DNA of 64,000 nucleotides from Candidatus Accumulibacter affinis (GCA_016713625.1 JADJOT010000012.1:415963-479962); one strand, 5' to 3'; positions 45,685 to 61,219 are shown, counted from the first letter of the stretch. Numbers and translations: made by a program. The notes: generated from the sequence alone by a model not told the origin.

Positions 45685-48207
45685 ATGAGTACGTTGTTGG
45701 ACTTCGGTGTTTCTCCAGCGGACAGGGATAGTCTGTTGCGTGGCCTCTATGAAGGGAGGTACAACCTGCTACTCGGTGCCGGTGCAAGCTACGGATGCAA
45801 CGGCGGCGACGGTGTCGAACTTCGCGATGGCGCCACGCTGTCAACTCAAATTGCCAGTAAGTTTGGCCTCAAACTCAACTCGGATGAAGCCAAAAAGCTC
45901 CCACTGACGTACGAAGAAGCAGAGAGCGCGAACAAGGCCGGTCTCAAGAGATGGTTACGCGCTCGATTTACTGATTGCAAGCCCACTTGGCAACACAAGT
46001 TGTTCCAAATTCATTGGGAGCGTATTTGGACTTTCAATATCGACGACGTATTGGAGAATGCATTTGCAATAGACCGGACGACGAATGCGATTCGAGATAT
46101 AGCTAGCTTTGACTGGAAAGAGAAGGCCGCTCCGCTAGATAGCACACCGAACAAGCTACAAATAGTGTATCTCCATGGTCGAGCAAGCGATTTGGGTGGT
46201 CATCTCGACGGATTGGTGTTCTCGATACTTGAATACACACAGGCCACCCGAAGCTTCCAACAATGGCATGCCAGCTTTCAGACTCACTACATCGAAAGAC
46301 CATTCATCGTCTGCGGGGCCTCGCTTGCGGAGGAGGTCGATCTGGCGGAAGCCATTAGAACAAAGAACCTCTCGCGCGCAAACGGGTTCCCATCCTTCAT
46401 GGTGTCATTCGGTCTGGATGAGGGGCAAAAGGAGCGTATGCGGCGCTTCAATCTTGTGCCGATTTCGTGCCCATTGGATGCGTTTTTGACCCTACTCTTG
46501 AGCGAGCTCCAAGAATTCAGGAAGACAGCTGATGCTGTAGCGTCCCGTTTGAAGCCCGGCACCTACGAGCGTTTTCATGCCCAGTTCCGGCGCTTGGACA
46601 CAAAGGACACCTCAACGAAGGCGATGCAGGGGACGGATTTTTATGGAGGTGATGAGCCGAGGTGGAACGACATTCTGAGTGACCTGGACGCTGAGTTCAC
46701 ACCAACTGTGAAGGCAGCAGCCGTCCTTGATGGACCTGTAGACCGTTATGCGGTTCTGCTACATGGGGACCCTGTCTCTGGAAAAACGGTGGGTCTCCTT
46801 CGGATAGCGAAACATGCCTTAAATAAGGGGTTCAAGCCATTTTGGTTCAGGCACGAAGAAGGATTCAATGCTGAGATCGCTGCTGACTACTTGTGCGGAG
46901 ATGATCGCGCCGTTTTGTTCATCGACGACGCCGCAAACTACCTGGAAGCCGTAGGCAAGACGCTTCAGTACGCAAAGAATAGCGGAACGTCGGCGAGAAT
47001 CTTCATATCACTTAGGAGCCATCGGTTGCGTGGTTTCCGGATCGATGTGAAGGATGAATTCCGGGCTGAGTTCAGATTCAGCCAGATGCAGTCACATGAT
47101 ATCGTCCACTTTATACGCAAGCGGAAACGCGCTTCGCGCTTAGGGAAGCACATTGGAACGTCGGACTCGACGCTCGCCAAGGAACTCACGATAAAGTGCA
47201 AGTCCGAGTTACTAGAAAGTATCTCGTATATTGAGTTTTCGGAGCCGATCAGGCAGCGCGTCCGCAGGATCGTTCTTGCTTCGATGGGAACTGCCGCACA
47301 GAAGGCCCTGCTCGCTCACGTAGTCTGTGTTCACCGATTCGGCTTCTCGCTGCCGATCCGAGTCGCAATGATTGCATTCGGAACGCAGATCAGTGAGTTT
47401 CGTTCTTTGCTAGATGACAACCTGAAAGCTGAAGGCATTCTCGTCAGAGACGAGAGGGGAATCCGTCTACGGCATCGAATTCTCAGTGAATATTCGTGGA
47501 TAGAGTTCTTCACAGAGAAAGAGCGGTATGAGGCAATGTCGGCGATAGTCGCCGCGCTTGCACCGCTCGTGAATCCCGCAGTGATAAAAGCGAAGGGGAT
47601 CGAGCACCTGATTCTCCGCGAGATCCTCGACCAGGAGCAAGTGTCGTTGAGTATCGGTACTAGAGCTTTGGACTTCTATGAAGAGCAAGAGCCTGACCTT
47701 GGCTGGAGCTCTAGATATTGGGACCAGCGGGCATTACTGGAATTTCGAATCGAAGGACACTTCCCGAAGGCGTACTCATATTCACAGAAGGCAATATCGC
47801 TCGAAAATCACCCCTACGCTTATACCAGTCTGGGGACGATCTGTATGGGGCACTGCACAAGGCTGTTGCACAATAACCGGATGGAGGCGATGAAGTATTT
47901 CTATGAGGGTGAAGAGGCCCTGGGCACCGCTTGGAATCTCGCTGCTTCAAACGGAAAGTATTACGAGCACCCTTTTGTCAAATTCTTCGCTTCGGCGGTG
48001 CAGGTCTTGCGCAAGCTCACCCCCGCTGACCTAGAGTTCGAAGCAATTCTTGAGCATTTCCGCATTTGGATTCTGCGCGCAAAGGACTCTCCAGCTTTTT
48101 CGACGTCCCTTGGACAAAAGCGCCTCCGCGATATGCAAGCGCAAGAAATGAAAGAGAGATTGCGGATGCAGCGAAGTAAGCAGGCCGATCCCAATAAGAA
48201 AATCTAG
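45685..48207 (+). CDS. SIR2-like NADase/P-loop ATPase fusion, putative anti-phage protein
   Basis: 840 aa. The N-terminal SIR2_2-type domain has NLLLGAGASYGCNG (GAGAS at 31-35), WTFNIDDVLENAF (about 114-126), YLHGRASD (His about 162) and FIVCGASLAEE (about 210). The central P-loop NTPase has Walker A GDPVSGKT (361-368) and Walker B AVLFIDDA (409-416). The C-terminal third is helical, with TPR-like pairs near HPYAYTSLGTICMGHCTRLL. This resembles SIR2-STAND effectors (Avs5-like) that sense phage proteins and destroy NAD+. AT-richer than its neighbours and monocistronic: probably acquired. ATG chosen after AAAGGGG. Confidence 0.85.
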   Translation: MSTLLDFGVSPADRDSLLRGLYEGRYNLLLGAGASYGCNGGDGVELRDGATLSTQIASKFGLKLNSDEAKKLPLTYEEAESANKAGLKRWLRARFTDCKPTWQHKLFQIHWERIWTFNIDDVLENAFAIDRTTNAIRDIASFDWKEKAAPLDSTPNKLQIVYLHGRASDLGGHLDGLVFSILEYTQATRSFQQWHASFQTHYIERPFIVCGASLAEEVDLAEAIRTKNLSRANGFPSFMVSFGLDEGQKERMRRFNLVPISCPLDAFLTLLLSELQEFRKTADAVASRLKPGTYERFHAQFRRLDTKDTSTKAMQGTDFYGGDEPRWNDILSDLDAEFTPTVKAAAVLDGPVDRYAVLLHGDPVSGKTVGLLRIAKHALNKGFKPFWFRHEEGFNAEIAADYLCGDDRAVLFIDDAANYLEAVGKTLQYAKNSGTSARIFISLRSHRLRGFRIDVKDEFRAEFRFSQMQSHDIVHFIRKRKRASRLGKHIGTSDSTLAKELTIKCKSELLESISYIEFSEPIRQRVRRIVLASMGTAAQKALLAHVVCVHRFGFSLPIRVAMIAFGTQISEFRSLLDDNLKAEGILVRDERGIRLRHRILSEYSWIEFFTEKERYEAMSAIVAALAPLVNPAVIKAKGIEHLILREILDQEQVSLSIGTRALDFYEEQEPDLGWSSRYWDQRALLEFRIEGHFPKAYSYSQKAISLENHPYAYTSLGTICMGHCTRLLHNNRMEAMKYFYEGEEALGTAWNLAASNGKYYEHPFVKFFASAVQVLRKLTPADLEFEAILEHFRIWILRAKDSPAFSTSLGQKRLRDMQAQEMKERLRMQRSKQADPNKKI

Positions 48208-48767
48208 CGGACCAAAGGTGCCTAGCTGCGCCTCGTTCCCTTGTATATGTAGTGTTATCGAATGAGCAATACGAATAGCCGACAGGCGTGGGCAGCCACT
48301 CGTGGTGTAATCCATGGCGTCCCATCGACCCGGCACCTATGTCCCTAATGCGCAAGGAGCAGTCGTAGGCGCCTTACTCCGTGAACGGGGGCTGAGGGTC
48401 GGTGGCTGCCAGTGGCCTGAAAAATTTCAATGACTGCTTTCACAGTGTAATCCGGCCGTTGGTGGCCTGGCTTGGTACTTCCTGGCCGAGCTGACCGCTC
48501 CAGGCCATAAGCAGCCACTGAGTTTTCGTGGTGCGGTGACGGAAACCGACCCGCAGGAGCCCTTCGGGTTTTTCAACCGAATGACCGCGATGCAGCGACG
48601 GAGGCCGGTCGGGGCGTATCACGTGACATGAAGATGTGTCACGCGCGCGAGAGTCCGAACCCATGTTGCGCCGCGTTCTTGCACAACTCAAACAGTCGGC
48701 TTAGAAAGCGGCCTTGGACGGTTGACCTCGCTGGTAACTTTCGAGCCAGAATGATCGGGTGCTGTCG
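48208..48767. other. Intergenic region, degenerate repeats
   Basis: No supported gene. The stretch 48460-48640 (GAGCTGACCGCTCCAGGCCATAA ... split here as GACCGCTCCAG and CATAAGCAGCC) belongs to a class of decayed repeat also seen at 45230-45440. Confidence 0.4.
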
Positions 48768-50669
48768 TTACTGCTGAAGAACGTAGGTCCCGGGTGCGTC
48801 GCAGAGCGGCACGTAGCCCTTCTCGGGAGCGCCCATCGCTGGTGCCGCCTCGCTACCAGAGGAGTGTTGCTCAAGCCATTTTTGCCACGCCGGCCACCAC
48901 GAACCCTGATACACGGGTGTTCTTTCTTTCCAGGTTTCGGCATCCAGGAAGCGCTCTCCCGCCCGGCAAACGCTGAGTTGGTAAGACCGACGCGGGCGCC
49001 CCGGCTCATTGACGATGCCGACGTTGTGGCCACCACTGGTGAGAACAAAAGTCAGTTCAGTCGCGTCGCTTTGCAGGTGCAACTTGTACACCGAGAGCCA
49101 CGGGGCGACGTGGTCGGCCCCGGCAGCGACCGCAAACATCGGCACCTGGATGTTGCTGATCGAGACGGCGCGGCCGTCGACCAGGTACTTGCCCTGGAAC
49201 AGTTCATTATCGACGTACAAGCGGCGCAGAACCTCGGAGTGTTGGCGATAGGGCATGCGTGTACCATCGGCGTTCCAGGCCATCAGGTCAAACATTGGTT
49301 CACGCTGCCCGAGGTAGTACTCGCGAACCATCTTTGACCAGATCAGGTCTGCGGACTTCAGCAACTGGAAGCCGCCGGAAACCTGCTTGTGCCCGAGGTA
49401 GCCTTTCTGCCACATCATGTCTTCCAGCAGGGTCACCTCGCTGGCGTCCATGAAGACGTTGATTTCACCGACGTCGGTGAAATCCGTCATGGTGGTGAAC
49501 AGGGTGACGCTGGCCAGGCGGTCGTCGCCGTCGCGGGCCATGGCCGCGGCGACAATGGTCAGCAGGATTCCGCCCAGGCAGTAGCCGACCGCGTGGATCT
49601 TGCGCCCCGGCAGGATGTCCGAGATGGCGTTGATGGCGGCCAGCGTTCCCAGCTTGCGGTAGTCCTCCATGCCCAGGTTGCGGTGTTCCGCACGCGGATT
49701 GAACCAGGAAATCATGAACACCGTATGCCCCCGGTCGACCAGATACTTGACCAGCGAATTGTGCGGCGACAGGTCAAGGATGTAATATTTCATCATCCAT
49801 GCTGACTGCATCAAGACTGGTTCGCGCTGGACGCTATCGGTGCTTGGCGAGTATTGGATCAACTCCATCAGCAGATTACGGTAGACCACCTTGCCCGGGG
49901 TAATGGCCAGGTTCTCGCCGACGCGAAAGGCCTCGATGCCTGCCGGCTTTTCATCGCGCAGCGCGCGCTGCATGTCCTCGCGGTAGTATTGGGCGCCGCG
50001 TGCCAGATTGGCGCCGCGCTCGTTGGTAGTGGCAGACACGATTTCGGGGTTCATGAAGGGGACGTTGCACGGTGCCGTCATGTCCAGGATTTGTTTGGCG
50101 GTGAACCAGACTGCTGCCTCGCCATGCTTGGAAACGCCACGCACGCCGGTTGTCGCGTTGTGCCACCACTGCTGATTGAGCAGGAAGCTCTGGTAGATGA
50201 CGTTATAGGGAAATTGCTGCCATCCCGGATGGTCGAAGCGATGGTCCCCGGGCAGCGGCTTGATGCATGGTTCGGCGTTGCCGGTGAGCGCCGAGGAGAC
50301 GGCATACGCGCCGAGGCGCATCGCCTTGCGGGTGGCCTTGGCTCCCAGTTGAAATTGCTTGCCGGGTGAGGCCGCCAGGTGCACGGTCCAGTCGAGATAG
50401 GCCATTGCCAGTGAGGCTGGCGAAACGCCGCCGCTGAACTGCCCCAGCGCCACATTGGTCATTCGGTCAATGTTCTCCAGGGCGTCCGAATCCAGCAGAT
50501 GGCGATCTCCGAGGCGGCGCGAGAAGTCCATACGCGCTGGTGCGTCGGTTCCTGCGGCGGCAGTGGGCGGCAGCACCGCGGCCGGGGCCGGTGCTGGCGA
50601 GGCATCGGTAGCGACGGGCTCGGCGGCTAGCGGCTTTGTTGCGCCGCTGTTCTCGGTGGGGATGGCCAC
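48768..50669 (-). CDS. phaC: Poly(3-hydroxyalkanoate) synthase, class I
   Basis: 633 aa from the GTG at 50669. N-terminal Ala/Pro-rich linker (about 1-45), PhaC_N domain (WWHNATTGVRGVSKHGEAAV), then the alpha/beta-hydrolase core with the lipase-like box HAVGYCLGG (catalytic Cys about 361), Asp in AGADHVAPW (about 515) and His in SGGHNVGIVN (about 548). It polymerises (R)-3-hydroxyacyl-CoA into storage granules, central to the anaerobic phase of polyphosphate-accumulating bacteria. No phaA/phaB adjacent. Alternative upstream starts in frame exist. Confidence 0.96.
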   Translation of the reverse strand: MAIPTENSGATKPLAAEPVATDASPAPAPAAVLPPTAAAGTDAPARMDFSRRLGDRHLLDSDALENIDRMTNVALGQFSGGVSPASLAMAYLDWTVHLAASPGKQFQLGAKATRKAMRLGAYAVSSALTGNAEPCIKPLPGDHRFDHPGWQQFPYNVIYQSFLLNQQWWHNATTGVRGVSKHGEAAVWFTAKQILDMTAPCNVPFMNPEIVSATTNERGANLARGAQYYREDMQRALRDEKPAGIEAFRVGENLAITPGKVVYRNLLMELIQYSPSTDSVQREPVLMQSAWMMKYYILDLSPHNSLVKYLVDRGHTVFMISWFNPRAEHRNLGMEDYRKLGTLAAINAISDILPGRKIHAVGYCLGGILLTIVAAAMARDGDDRLASVTLFTTMTDFTDVGEINVFMDASEVTLLEDMMWQKGYLGHKQVSGGFQLLKSADLIWSKMVREYYLGQREPMFDLMAWNADGTRMPYRQHSEVLRRLYVDNELFQGKYLVDGRAVSISNIQVPMFAVAAGADHVAPWLSVYKLHLQSDATELTFVLTSGGHNVGIVNEPGRPRRSYQLSVCRAGERFLDAETWKERTPVYQGSWWPAWQKWLEQHSSGSEAAPAMGAPEKGYVPLCDAPGTYVLQQ

Positions 50670-50768
50670 TTCCGTCGTGGCGCCCGGCTCTGGGAGTCCG
50701 ACAGGCTGCTAGGCGCATGGCGCCGCTCGAAACAGGTGTATCCGGCGAGGTCGTTGCTGGTGCAAAGG

Positions 50769-50792
50769 AAAAACCCCCGCTTTGGGCGGGGG
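50769..50792 (-). terminator. Rho-independent terminator of groESL
   Basis: On the minus strand CCCCCGC-loop-GCGGGGG followed by TTTTT (plus-strand A5 at 50769-50773), about 94 bp after the groEL stop. Confidence 0.88.
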
Positions 50793-50885
50793 TTCGCTTG
50801 CCGTTTCGGGGAGGCTCCTCAAAAAATTGTTTCTTCAAGAGGGGTTTGGCCGCAGCGGCGCTGGTCACTGACCGACAGGTGGAGA

Positions 50886-52538
<1,653 letters not shown>

Positions 52539-52614
52539 AGAGATAACTCCTATAAATCTTCAATAATTTGGATCGGAACCGGAAAATCGTGTGGGTGGGG
52601 CGATGACGGGATGC

Positions 52615-52905
52615 TTACGTTTCAACGACGCCCATGATGTCTTCTTCACGCATCACCAGCAGCTCCTCGCCGTCGACCTTGACGGTCTGCCCAGCGTACT
52701 TACCGAACAGCACGCGGTCGCCGACCTTTACTGCGAGGGCCCGAACGCTGCCATCATCGAGTACTTTGCCATTGCCAACGGCGCGAATTTCACCCTGGTC
52801 AGGCTTCTCGGCGGCGGTATCGGGGATGACGATGCCGGAAGCGGTCTTGCGCTCCTCTTCAAGGCGTTTGACGATTACGCGATCATGCAACGGACGAATT
52901 TTCAT
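52615..52905 (-). CDS. groES: Co-chaperonin GroES
   Basis: 96 aa from the ATG at 52905 (MKIRPLHDRVIVKRLEEERK) after AAGGAG. Contains the mobile loop TASGIVIPDTAAEKP and the roof segment VLFGKYAGQTVKVDGEE. Caps GroEL. First gene of groESL. Confidence 0.98.
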   Translation of the reverse strand: MKIRPLHDRVIVKRLEEERKTASGIVIPDTAAEKPDQGEIRAVGNGKVLDDGSVRALAVKVGDRVLFGKYAGQTVKVDGEELLVMREEDIMGVVET

Positions 52906-52993
52906 GCAGTTTCTCCTTCGGTTAAGCACAGAAAACAAAGCCTTACGATCAGAACCTGCGACCCGGCGTAGGGCACTCGGGGCGGCAGGACTG

Positions 52994-53020
52994 TTAGCAC
53001 TCATCGCTGACGAGTGCTAA
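52994..53020 (-). promoter_or_regulatory. CIRCE operator (HrcA)
   Basis: TTAGCACTC-N9-GAGTGCTAA, perfect match. It lies directly downstream of the -10 box, so bound HrcA would block transcription of groESL; heat inactivates HrcA. Confidence 0.96.
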
Positions 53021-53048
53021 TAATAGGGCCGGGCAGCGGAGATTTCAA
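53020..53048 (-). promoter_or_regulatory. Sigma-70 promoter of groESL
   Basis: Minus strand: -35 TTGAAA (53048-53043), 17-bp spacer, -10 TATTAT (53025-53020), followed at once by CIRCE. Confidence 0.85.
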
Positions 53049-53223
53049 GGGCTGGGTGACGATTGGCCAGGTTTTCCGCGAATTCTCTGCGGCTGCGCGA
53101 GCGCGACAGGCCGCTTCGCGCGCTCATCCGGCAAGTCTGCAGCCGCTGCGACGGCCGGGCTGGCCAGTGCTACCCATCGAGCGAGCATCTTTTCGTGATC
53201 TCCCAAATATTCTCGATCGCGTA

Positions 53224-53252
53224 TTGACGGCCCGCTAGGGCGCTGATAGAAT
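53224..53252 (+). promoter_or_regulatory. Sigma-70 promoter before tRNA-fMet and the rRNA operon
   Basis: TTGACG (53224-53229), 17-bp spacer, TAGAAT (53247-53252). The nearest downstream gene is tRNA-fMet at 53360. The 53049-53359 stretch has no protein gene I can support. Confidence 0.75.
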
Positions 53253-53359
53253 GCTTCCTCTTCGCAGCACGGAGGTCTGGGTCGGTAGCAAGAAATAACC
53301 GATTTGTCACCGAGAGTGTGCGAAAAAAGCAAGGAGGATGGGTATTCATCCTCCACAGT

Positions 53360-53436
53360 CGCGGGGTGGAGCAGTCTGGCAGCTCGTCGGGCTCATAACC
53401 CGAAGGTCACAGGTTCAAATCCTGTCCCCGCAACCA
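53360..53436 (+). tRNA. tRNA-fMet (CAT), initiator
   Basis: 77 nt with encoded CCA. Starts CGCGGGG, so position 1 C cannot pair with A72, the mark of initiator tRNA; three G-C pairs in the anticodon stem (TCGGGCTCATAACCCGA). Anticodon CAT at 53394-53396. It is placed upstream of 16S, after a strong promoter and before boxA. Confidence 0.96.
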
Positions 53437-53446
53437 GCTCTTTAAA
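53437..53446 (+). promoter_or_regulatory. boxA-like antitermination site, rrn leader
   Basis: GCTCTTTAAA immediately after the tRNA, matching the boxA consensus TGCTCTTTAA; a second boxA is at 55515-55524 in the 16S-23S spacer. Confidence 0.75.
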
Positions 53447-53596
53447 AACTAGACAACCGATAGGTGTGGGTTCTTGATCTGGCGGTGAGCTACGCGAGTA
53501 GTAAGCCAAGAGATGAGTAGGACTCGCACAGATGGAAATGCTGTTGATCTGGAGGAATCTGGATTGATGGTACGTCGAGCGAGGGTTTTAGGATTT

Positions 53597-55138
<1,542 letters not shown>

Positions 55139-55196
55139 GAGAAAAGCTGGATTGAGAGCTCACAACCTATCGGTTGTCACAGGCTGCACATGCGGA

Positions 55197-55273
55197 GGGT
55201 CTGTAGCTCAGTCGGTTAGAGCATCGTCTTGATAAGGCGAGGGTCGTTGGTTCGATTCCAACCAGACCCACCA
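55197..55273 (+). tRNA. tRNA-Ile (GAT)
   Basis: 77 nt, GGGTCTGTAGCTCAGTCGG ... CCA encoded; anticodon GAT at 55231-55233. Standard 16S-23S spacer tRNA. Confidence 0.97.
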
Positions 55274-55360
55274 GCGTATCGACGGAAGGCCCCTGTGCGC
55301 GTAGGCAACGATCGAATACTTTCCGGGCTTTCCCGGGGGGATGGAGCGTCGCTGTACAGC

Positions 55361-55436
55361 GGGGGATTAGCTCAGCTGGGAGAGCACCTGCTTTGCAAGC
55401 AGGGGGTCGTCGGTTCGATCCCGTCATCCTCCACCA
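55361..55436 (+). tRNA. tRNA-Ala (TGC)
   Basis: 76 nt, GGGGGATTAGCTCAGCTGGG ... CCA encoded; anticodon TGC at 55394-55396. Confidence 0.97.
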
Positions 55437-55514
55437 ACCGCAAGTGTGAAGTCAGCGTGAGCAGTCAGGCCTGCAGGGTGGTGTACCCTGCAGGCCTGAC
55501 CCCTTACGGGTCTG

Positions 55515-55524
55515 TGCTCTTTAA
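55515..55524 (+). promoter_or_regulatory. boxA of the 16S-23S spacer
   Basis: TGCTCTTTAA, the exact boxA consensus, about 150 bp before 23S. Confidence 0.8.
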
Positions 55525-55671
55525 CAAACTGGAAGAAGGTTGTATTGCTGAAGTCCCGGAAGATGGGGGCGCAGCAATACGGTTGTGATTGCATCGACCC
55601 CCTGGCGACAGGGGGAGCACGAAGGAGTTGCCTGTAGCTGGAGGTCTCGCAAGAGAGCTCAAGGTTATAGG

Positions 55672-58553
<2,882 letters not shown>

Positions 58554-58643
58554 CTATAACCTTGAGCAGCAACTCCAAAATATCAATCATCACAACCCCT
58601 TCTTCCTCCGCACCCCGACCCGCTCGGCGTGCGTACCCCTTTA

Positions 58644-58760
58644 TGCTTGGCGGCCATAGCCCTTTGGACCCACCCCTTCCCATCCCGAACAGGACCGTGA
58701 AACGAAGGTACGCCGATGATAGTGCATACTTCATGTGTGAAAGTAGGTCACCGCCAGGCT
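58644..58760 (+). rRNA. rrf: 5S ribosomal RNA
   Basis: TGCTTGGCGGCCATAGC ... AGTAGGTCACCGCCAGGC, 117 nt, with the normal CCATCCCGAACAGG loop region. Last gene of the operon. Confidence 0.95.
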
Positions 58761-58772
58761 CCCAATACCACA

Positions 58773-58812
58773 AAGCCCTCCCGCAAAGCCCGCGGCGAGG
58801 GCTTCGTGCTTT
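58773..58812 (+). terminator. Probable terminator of the rRNA operon
   Basis: AAGCCCTC (58774-58781) pairs with GAGGGCTT (58798-58805) and is followed by a short T-rich CGTGCTTT. Confidence 0.55.
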
Positions 58813-58896
58813 GTGACCACAGAAAACCAGCCGGCGCTGGTGGGTGCACTCGGCGACGGTGTCCGTCGATGCAGATAGACCAGCGAGGCGCTTATT

Positions 58897-59438
58897 ATGT
58901 CGAACGAGATTGCAACGCTTGGGGTGGCTGCTTCTGGTGTCTGGAAGCGGTTTTTGAGCAGATGGTCGGCGTTCAGTCGGTCGTCTCCGGTTATTGTGGA
59001 GGACACGTGGACGCCCCGACCTATGCGGAGGTCTGCGAAGGTCGGACAGGGCATGCGGAAGTTGTCGAGGTTAGCTTCGATCCGTCGCAATGCTCGTATC
59101 GTGAAGTCCTGGAGGTGTTCTTTGCAATGCACGATCCGACGACGCCCAACCGGCAGGGGAATGATGTCGGCACGCAATACCGATCGGTAATCTTCCATCA
59201 CAGCAGGGAACAGGAACAGGTGGCGGCCTTGCTGATTGCCGAACTCGACAGGGCGAAGGTGTGGTCGTCTCGGATCGTCACCGAGTTACTTCCAGTGCCG
59301 CGGTTTTTCCCAGCCGAAGCGTATCACCAGCAATATTTTCGCAAAAACCCCGACCAGGGTTACTGTCAAGTTGTCGTCAGCCCCAAGATCGCAAAGTTTC
59401 GCCAGCGCTTTGCCACTCGCCTCAAGGCGAATCAATGA
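58897..59438 (+). CDS. msrA: Peptide-methionine (S)-S-oxide reductase MsrA (one missing base)
   Basis: Starts MSNEIATLG at 58897 and, after a one-base gap in the G4 run at 58921-58924, continues GCFWCLEAVFEQMVGVQSVV. The GCFWC catalytic Cys, SGYCGGHVDAPTYAEVCEGR and GNDVGTQYRSVIF are typical; a resolving Cys lies near the end in QGYCQVV. Repairs oxidised methionine. The usual family sequence has one more G here, so I think the gene is real and the base missing in the assembly. Converges with the hydrolase gene, overlapping 17 bp. Confidence 0.92.
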
Positions 59439-60255
59439 ACTCGCGCAGGTCGCGGACGAAGCGATCACGTTGCCACTGGTGTGGGGAATGGTCGGTGCCC
59501 TCGTAAACGTGTAGCACCGCGTTGGCGATGCGGTTCCGAACGTAGTGCGCGGTGTCGCTGCGGTAGTAATTGCTGGCGCCGCCGTATACCAGCAGGGCGG
59601 GAATATCGATCTCGTCGAGCGTGTCGCGGTAGTCGGCCTCGGTCAGGCTTTCCCAGCAGGCGATCAGCGGCGCCGGATCCTGTTCCTTCAGCCACTGGCG
59701 GGCTTTGTCGAGGCCCTTCGAGCCCTCGTGATACTTTTGTCTGGCGCGATCGTTGAGGCCCATCGCGCCCAGCAGCAGCACCGATTCCGCAAAGTCGTTC
59801 TCGAGGTGGCTCAGAAAGGCCAGGGAACGCTCACGGTCAAAGTCGCCGTAGATGCCATTCAACCATTCCGCATCGGTGAGCAGTTTGGGCGATTGATCGA
59901 TAAAACAGACCTTGCTCAGGTTCCGGCAGTCATGCTCTTCAATGTACTGCCATAGTGTCAGGGCGCCCATCGAGTGACCGACGACGACCAGTGCCTCGAG
60001 GCCACAGTGGTCGATCAGGTTGTGCAGGTCCTGCGCCATTCGCTGGACGGTCGGAACGGTGTCGCGCGTCAGGCGATGGCCGCCGTGGCCACGGGCATCC
60101 CAGCGGAAAACCCGATGATGCGGTGTCAGTTGCTCGAGAAACGGCGACCATTCATGGTGGCTGGCCGTCCAGCCGTGCAGCATGAGGATGGGCGGGCCGT
60201 CGCCGGAAACCTGCACGTGGATCTTCTCTCCATCGTCGGCGAAGAAATGAGTCAT
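59422..60255 (-). CDS. Alpha/beta-fold hydrolase
   Basis: 277 aa from the ATG at 60255 (MTHFFADDGEKIHVQVSGDG). Oxyanion loop LMLHGWTASHHEW, nucleophile elbow VVGHSMGALTLWQY and catalytic His in GTDHSPHQWQRD are visible. Could be an esterase, epoxide hydrolase-like or haloperoxidase-like enzyme; substrate unknown. 60256-60419 downstream of the hydrogenase cluster holds no gene I can support. Confidence 0.92.
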   Translation of the reverse strand: MTHFFADDGEKIHVQVSGDGPPILMLHGWTASHHEWSPFLEQLTPHHRVFRWDARGHGGHRLTRDTVPTVQRMAQDLHNLIDHCGLEALVVVGHSMGALTLWQYIEEHDCRNLSKVCFIDQSPKLLTDAEWLNGIYGDFDRERSLAFLSHLENDFAESVLLLGAMGLNDRARQKYHEGSKGLDKARQWLKEQDPAPLIACWESLTEADYRDTLDEIDIPALLVYGGASNYYRSDTAHYVRNRIANAVLHVYEGTDHSPHQWQRDRFVRDLREFIDSP

Positions 60256-60419
60256 TGAGTCGAACCAGAAAAAGGAAAAGAGACGGTGACAAGGCCACGG
60301 CAATGGCAACTATAATCCCGGATCGCCAGGAAGGGAACTCTCCAGATGCAATCCTTGACCCGCAGGCGATGCATGCTTCACTGGATCTGTTGATGAGCGA
60401 TCAATCGAAAGTCGCTTCG

Positions 60420-60799
60420 TCAGCGTTTGGCGATGCCGCGGAAGAAGGCGCGTCTCGGGGGAGGCGCCGCATCGTTGCTGGAGCGTGGTTTGGGGTCCTC
60501 TGCGCAGGGTGAGTGGAACAGGGCATCCAGCGCGGCTGTCGCGGCGGCGCGAGCAGCGGTCTGCGAGACGATCTGGCCGGGGGGAGCGAACAGCGGGCAG
60601 TACTGGTAGGCGGGCACTTCGGCGGCGACGTTGTAATCGGCGATGAATTCGAGCGGACCAATCGGAAAATTGATGTGACAGCGTTCGCCGGACGCCAGGT
60701 CAGACCACAGATTGCCGCCACCCGGCAGCAAGAAGAGATTGCCGTCGCTGCTGGTGGTGTCGGTGCCCGGAAGGCTGGCTTGCGAAAGCCCTGGTTCAT
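60420..60799 (-). pseudogene. hybE: [NiFe]-hydrogenase assembly chaperone HybE-like, internally deleted
   Basis: The C-terminal two thirds LFLLPGGGNLWSDLASGERC and HINFPIGPLEFIADYNVAAE with VPAYQYCPLFAPPGQIVSQT match HybE/HupJ proteins. The N-terminal about 60 residues are missing or out of frame after an ATG at 60799 that overlaps the hypC stop. The protein helps process the hydrogenase before export. Confidence 0.75.
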
Positions 60800-61104
60800 C
60801 GTTTGTCGCTCCCGTCGCTATACTTGTCGAGGTCCGCAAAATGTTGCGACGGATCATAGTCGCCCGCCAACGATGCCGAGACTGCCGTCAGCGCATCTTC
60901 GATCAACAGTCGCTCGCGATCTTCAAGAACTTCCCTGGCCAGGCCAAGCGAAGCCAGTATCCACGTGCCGACCGGCTGTGGACCGATCAGCATCATGTTC
61001 ACCCGCTCCCGACGCAGAGCGTCCCCCTGGCGCCGTTCGACGATCGCGAAGTCGCCGCAGTCGCCATCCAGCGCGACGAGCTGCATGGGGATCGACAGGC
61101 ACAT
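60796..61104 (-). CDS. HypC/HupF/HybG-type hydrogenase maturation chaperone
   Basis: 102 aa, MCLSIPMQLVALDGDCGDFA with the conserved Cys2 that carries the Fe(CN)2CO unit, followed by VNMMLIGPQPVGTWILASLG. Intact. Delivers the cofactor precursor to the large subunit. It starts only 116 bp after the hybC stop, where a full maturation protease gene would be expected. Confidence 0.92.
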   Translation of the reverse strand: MCLSIPMQLVALDGDCGDFAIVERRQGDALRRERVNMMLIGPQPVGTWILASLGLAREVLEDRERLLIEDALTAVSASLAGDYDPSQHFADLDKYSDGSDKR

Positions 61105-61219
61105 CAGCTGGCCTCGGTGGCAGGAGGCGAGGACTGGATTCCCAGCATCGCCAGTACGGCCTCAGGAAGAGTGTCAGCAGGCGCCAGCATAGCATCCTGC
61201 CGCATTGCGGCGAACCGGA

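Noticed and set aside
53045..53356. Open frames in the groES-tRNA interval
   Set aside because: Overlap two well-defined promoters and lack coding character.
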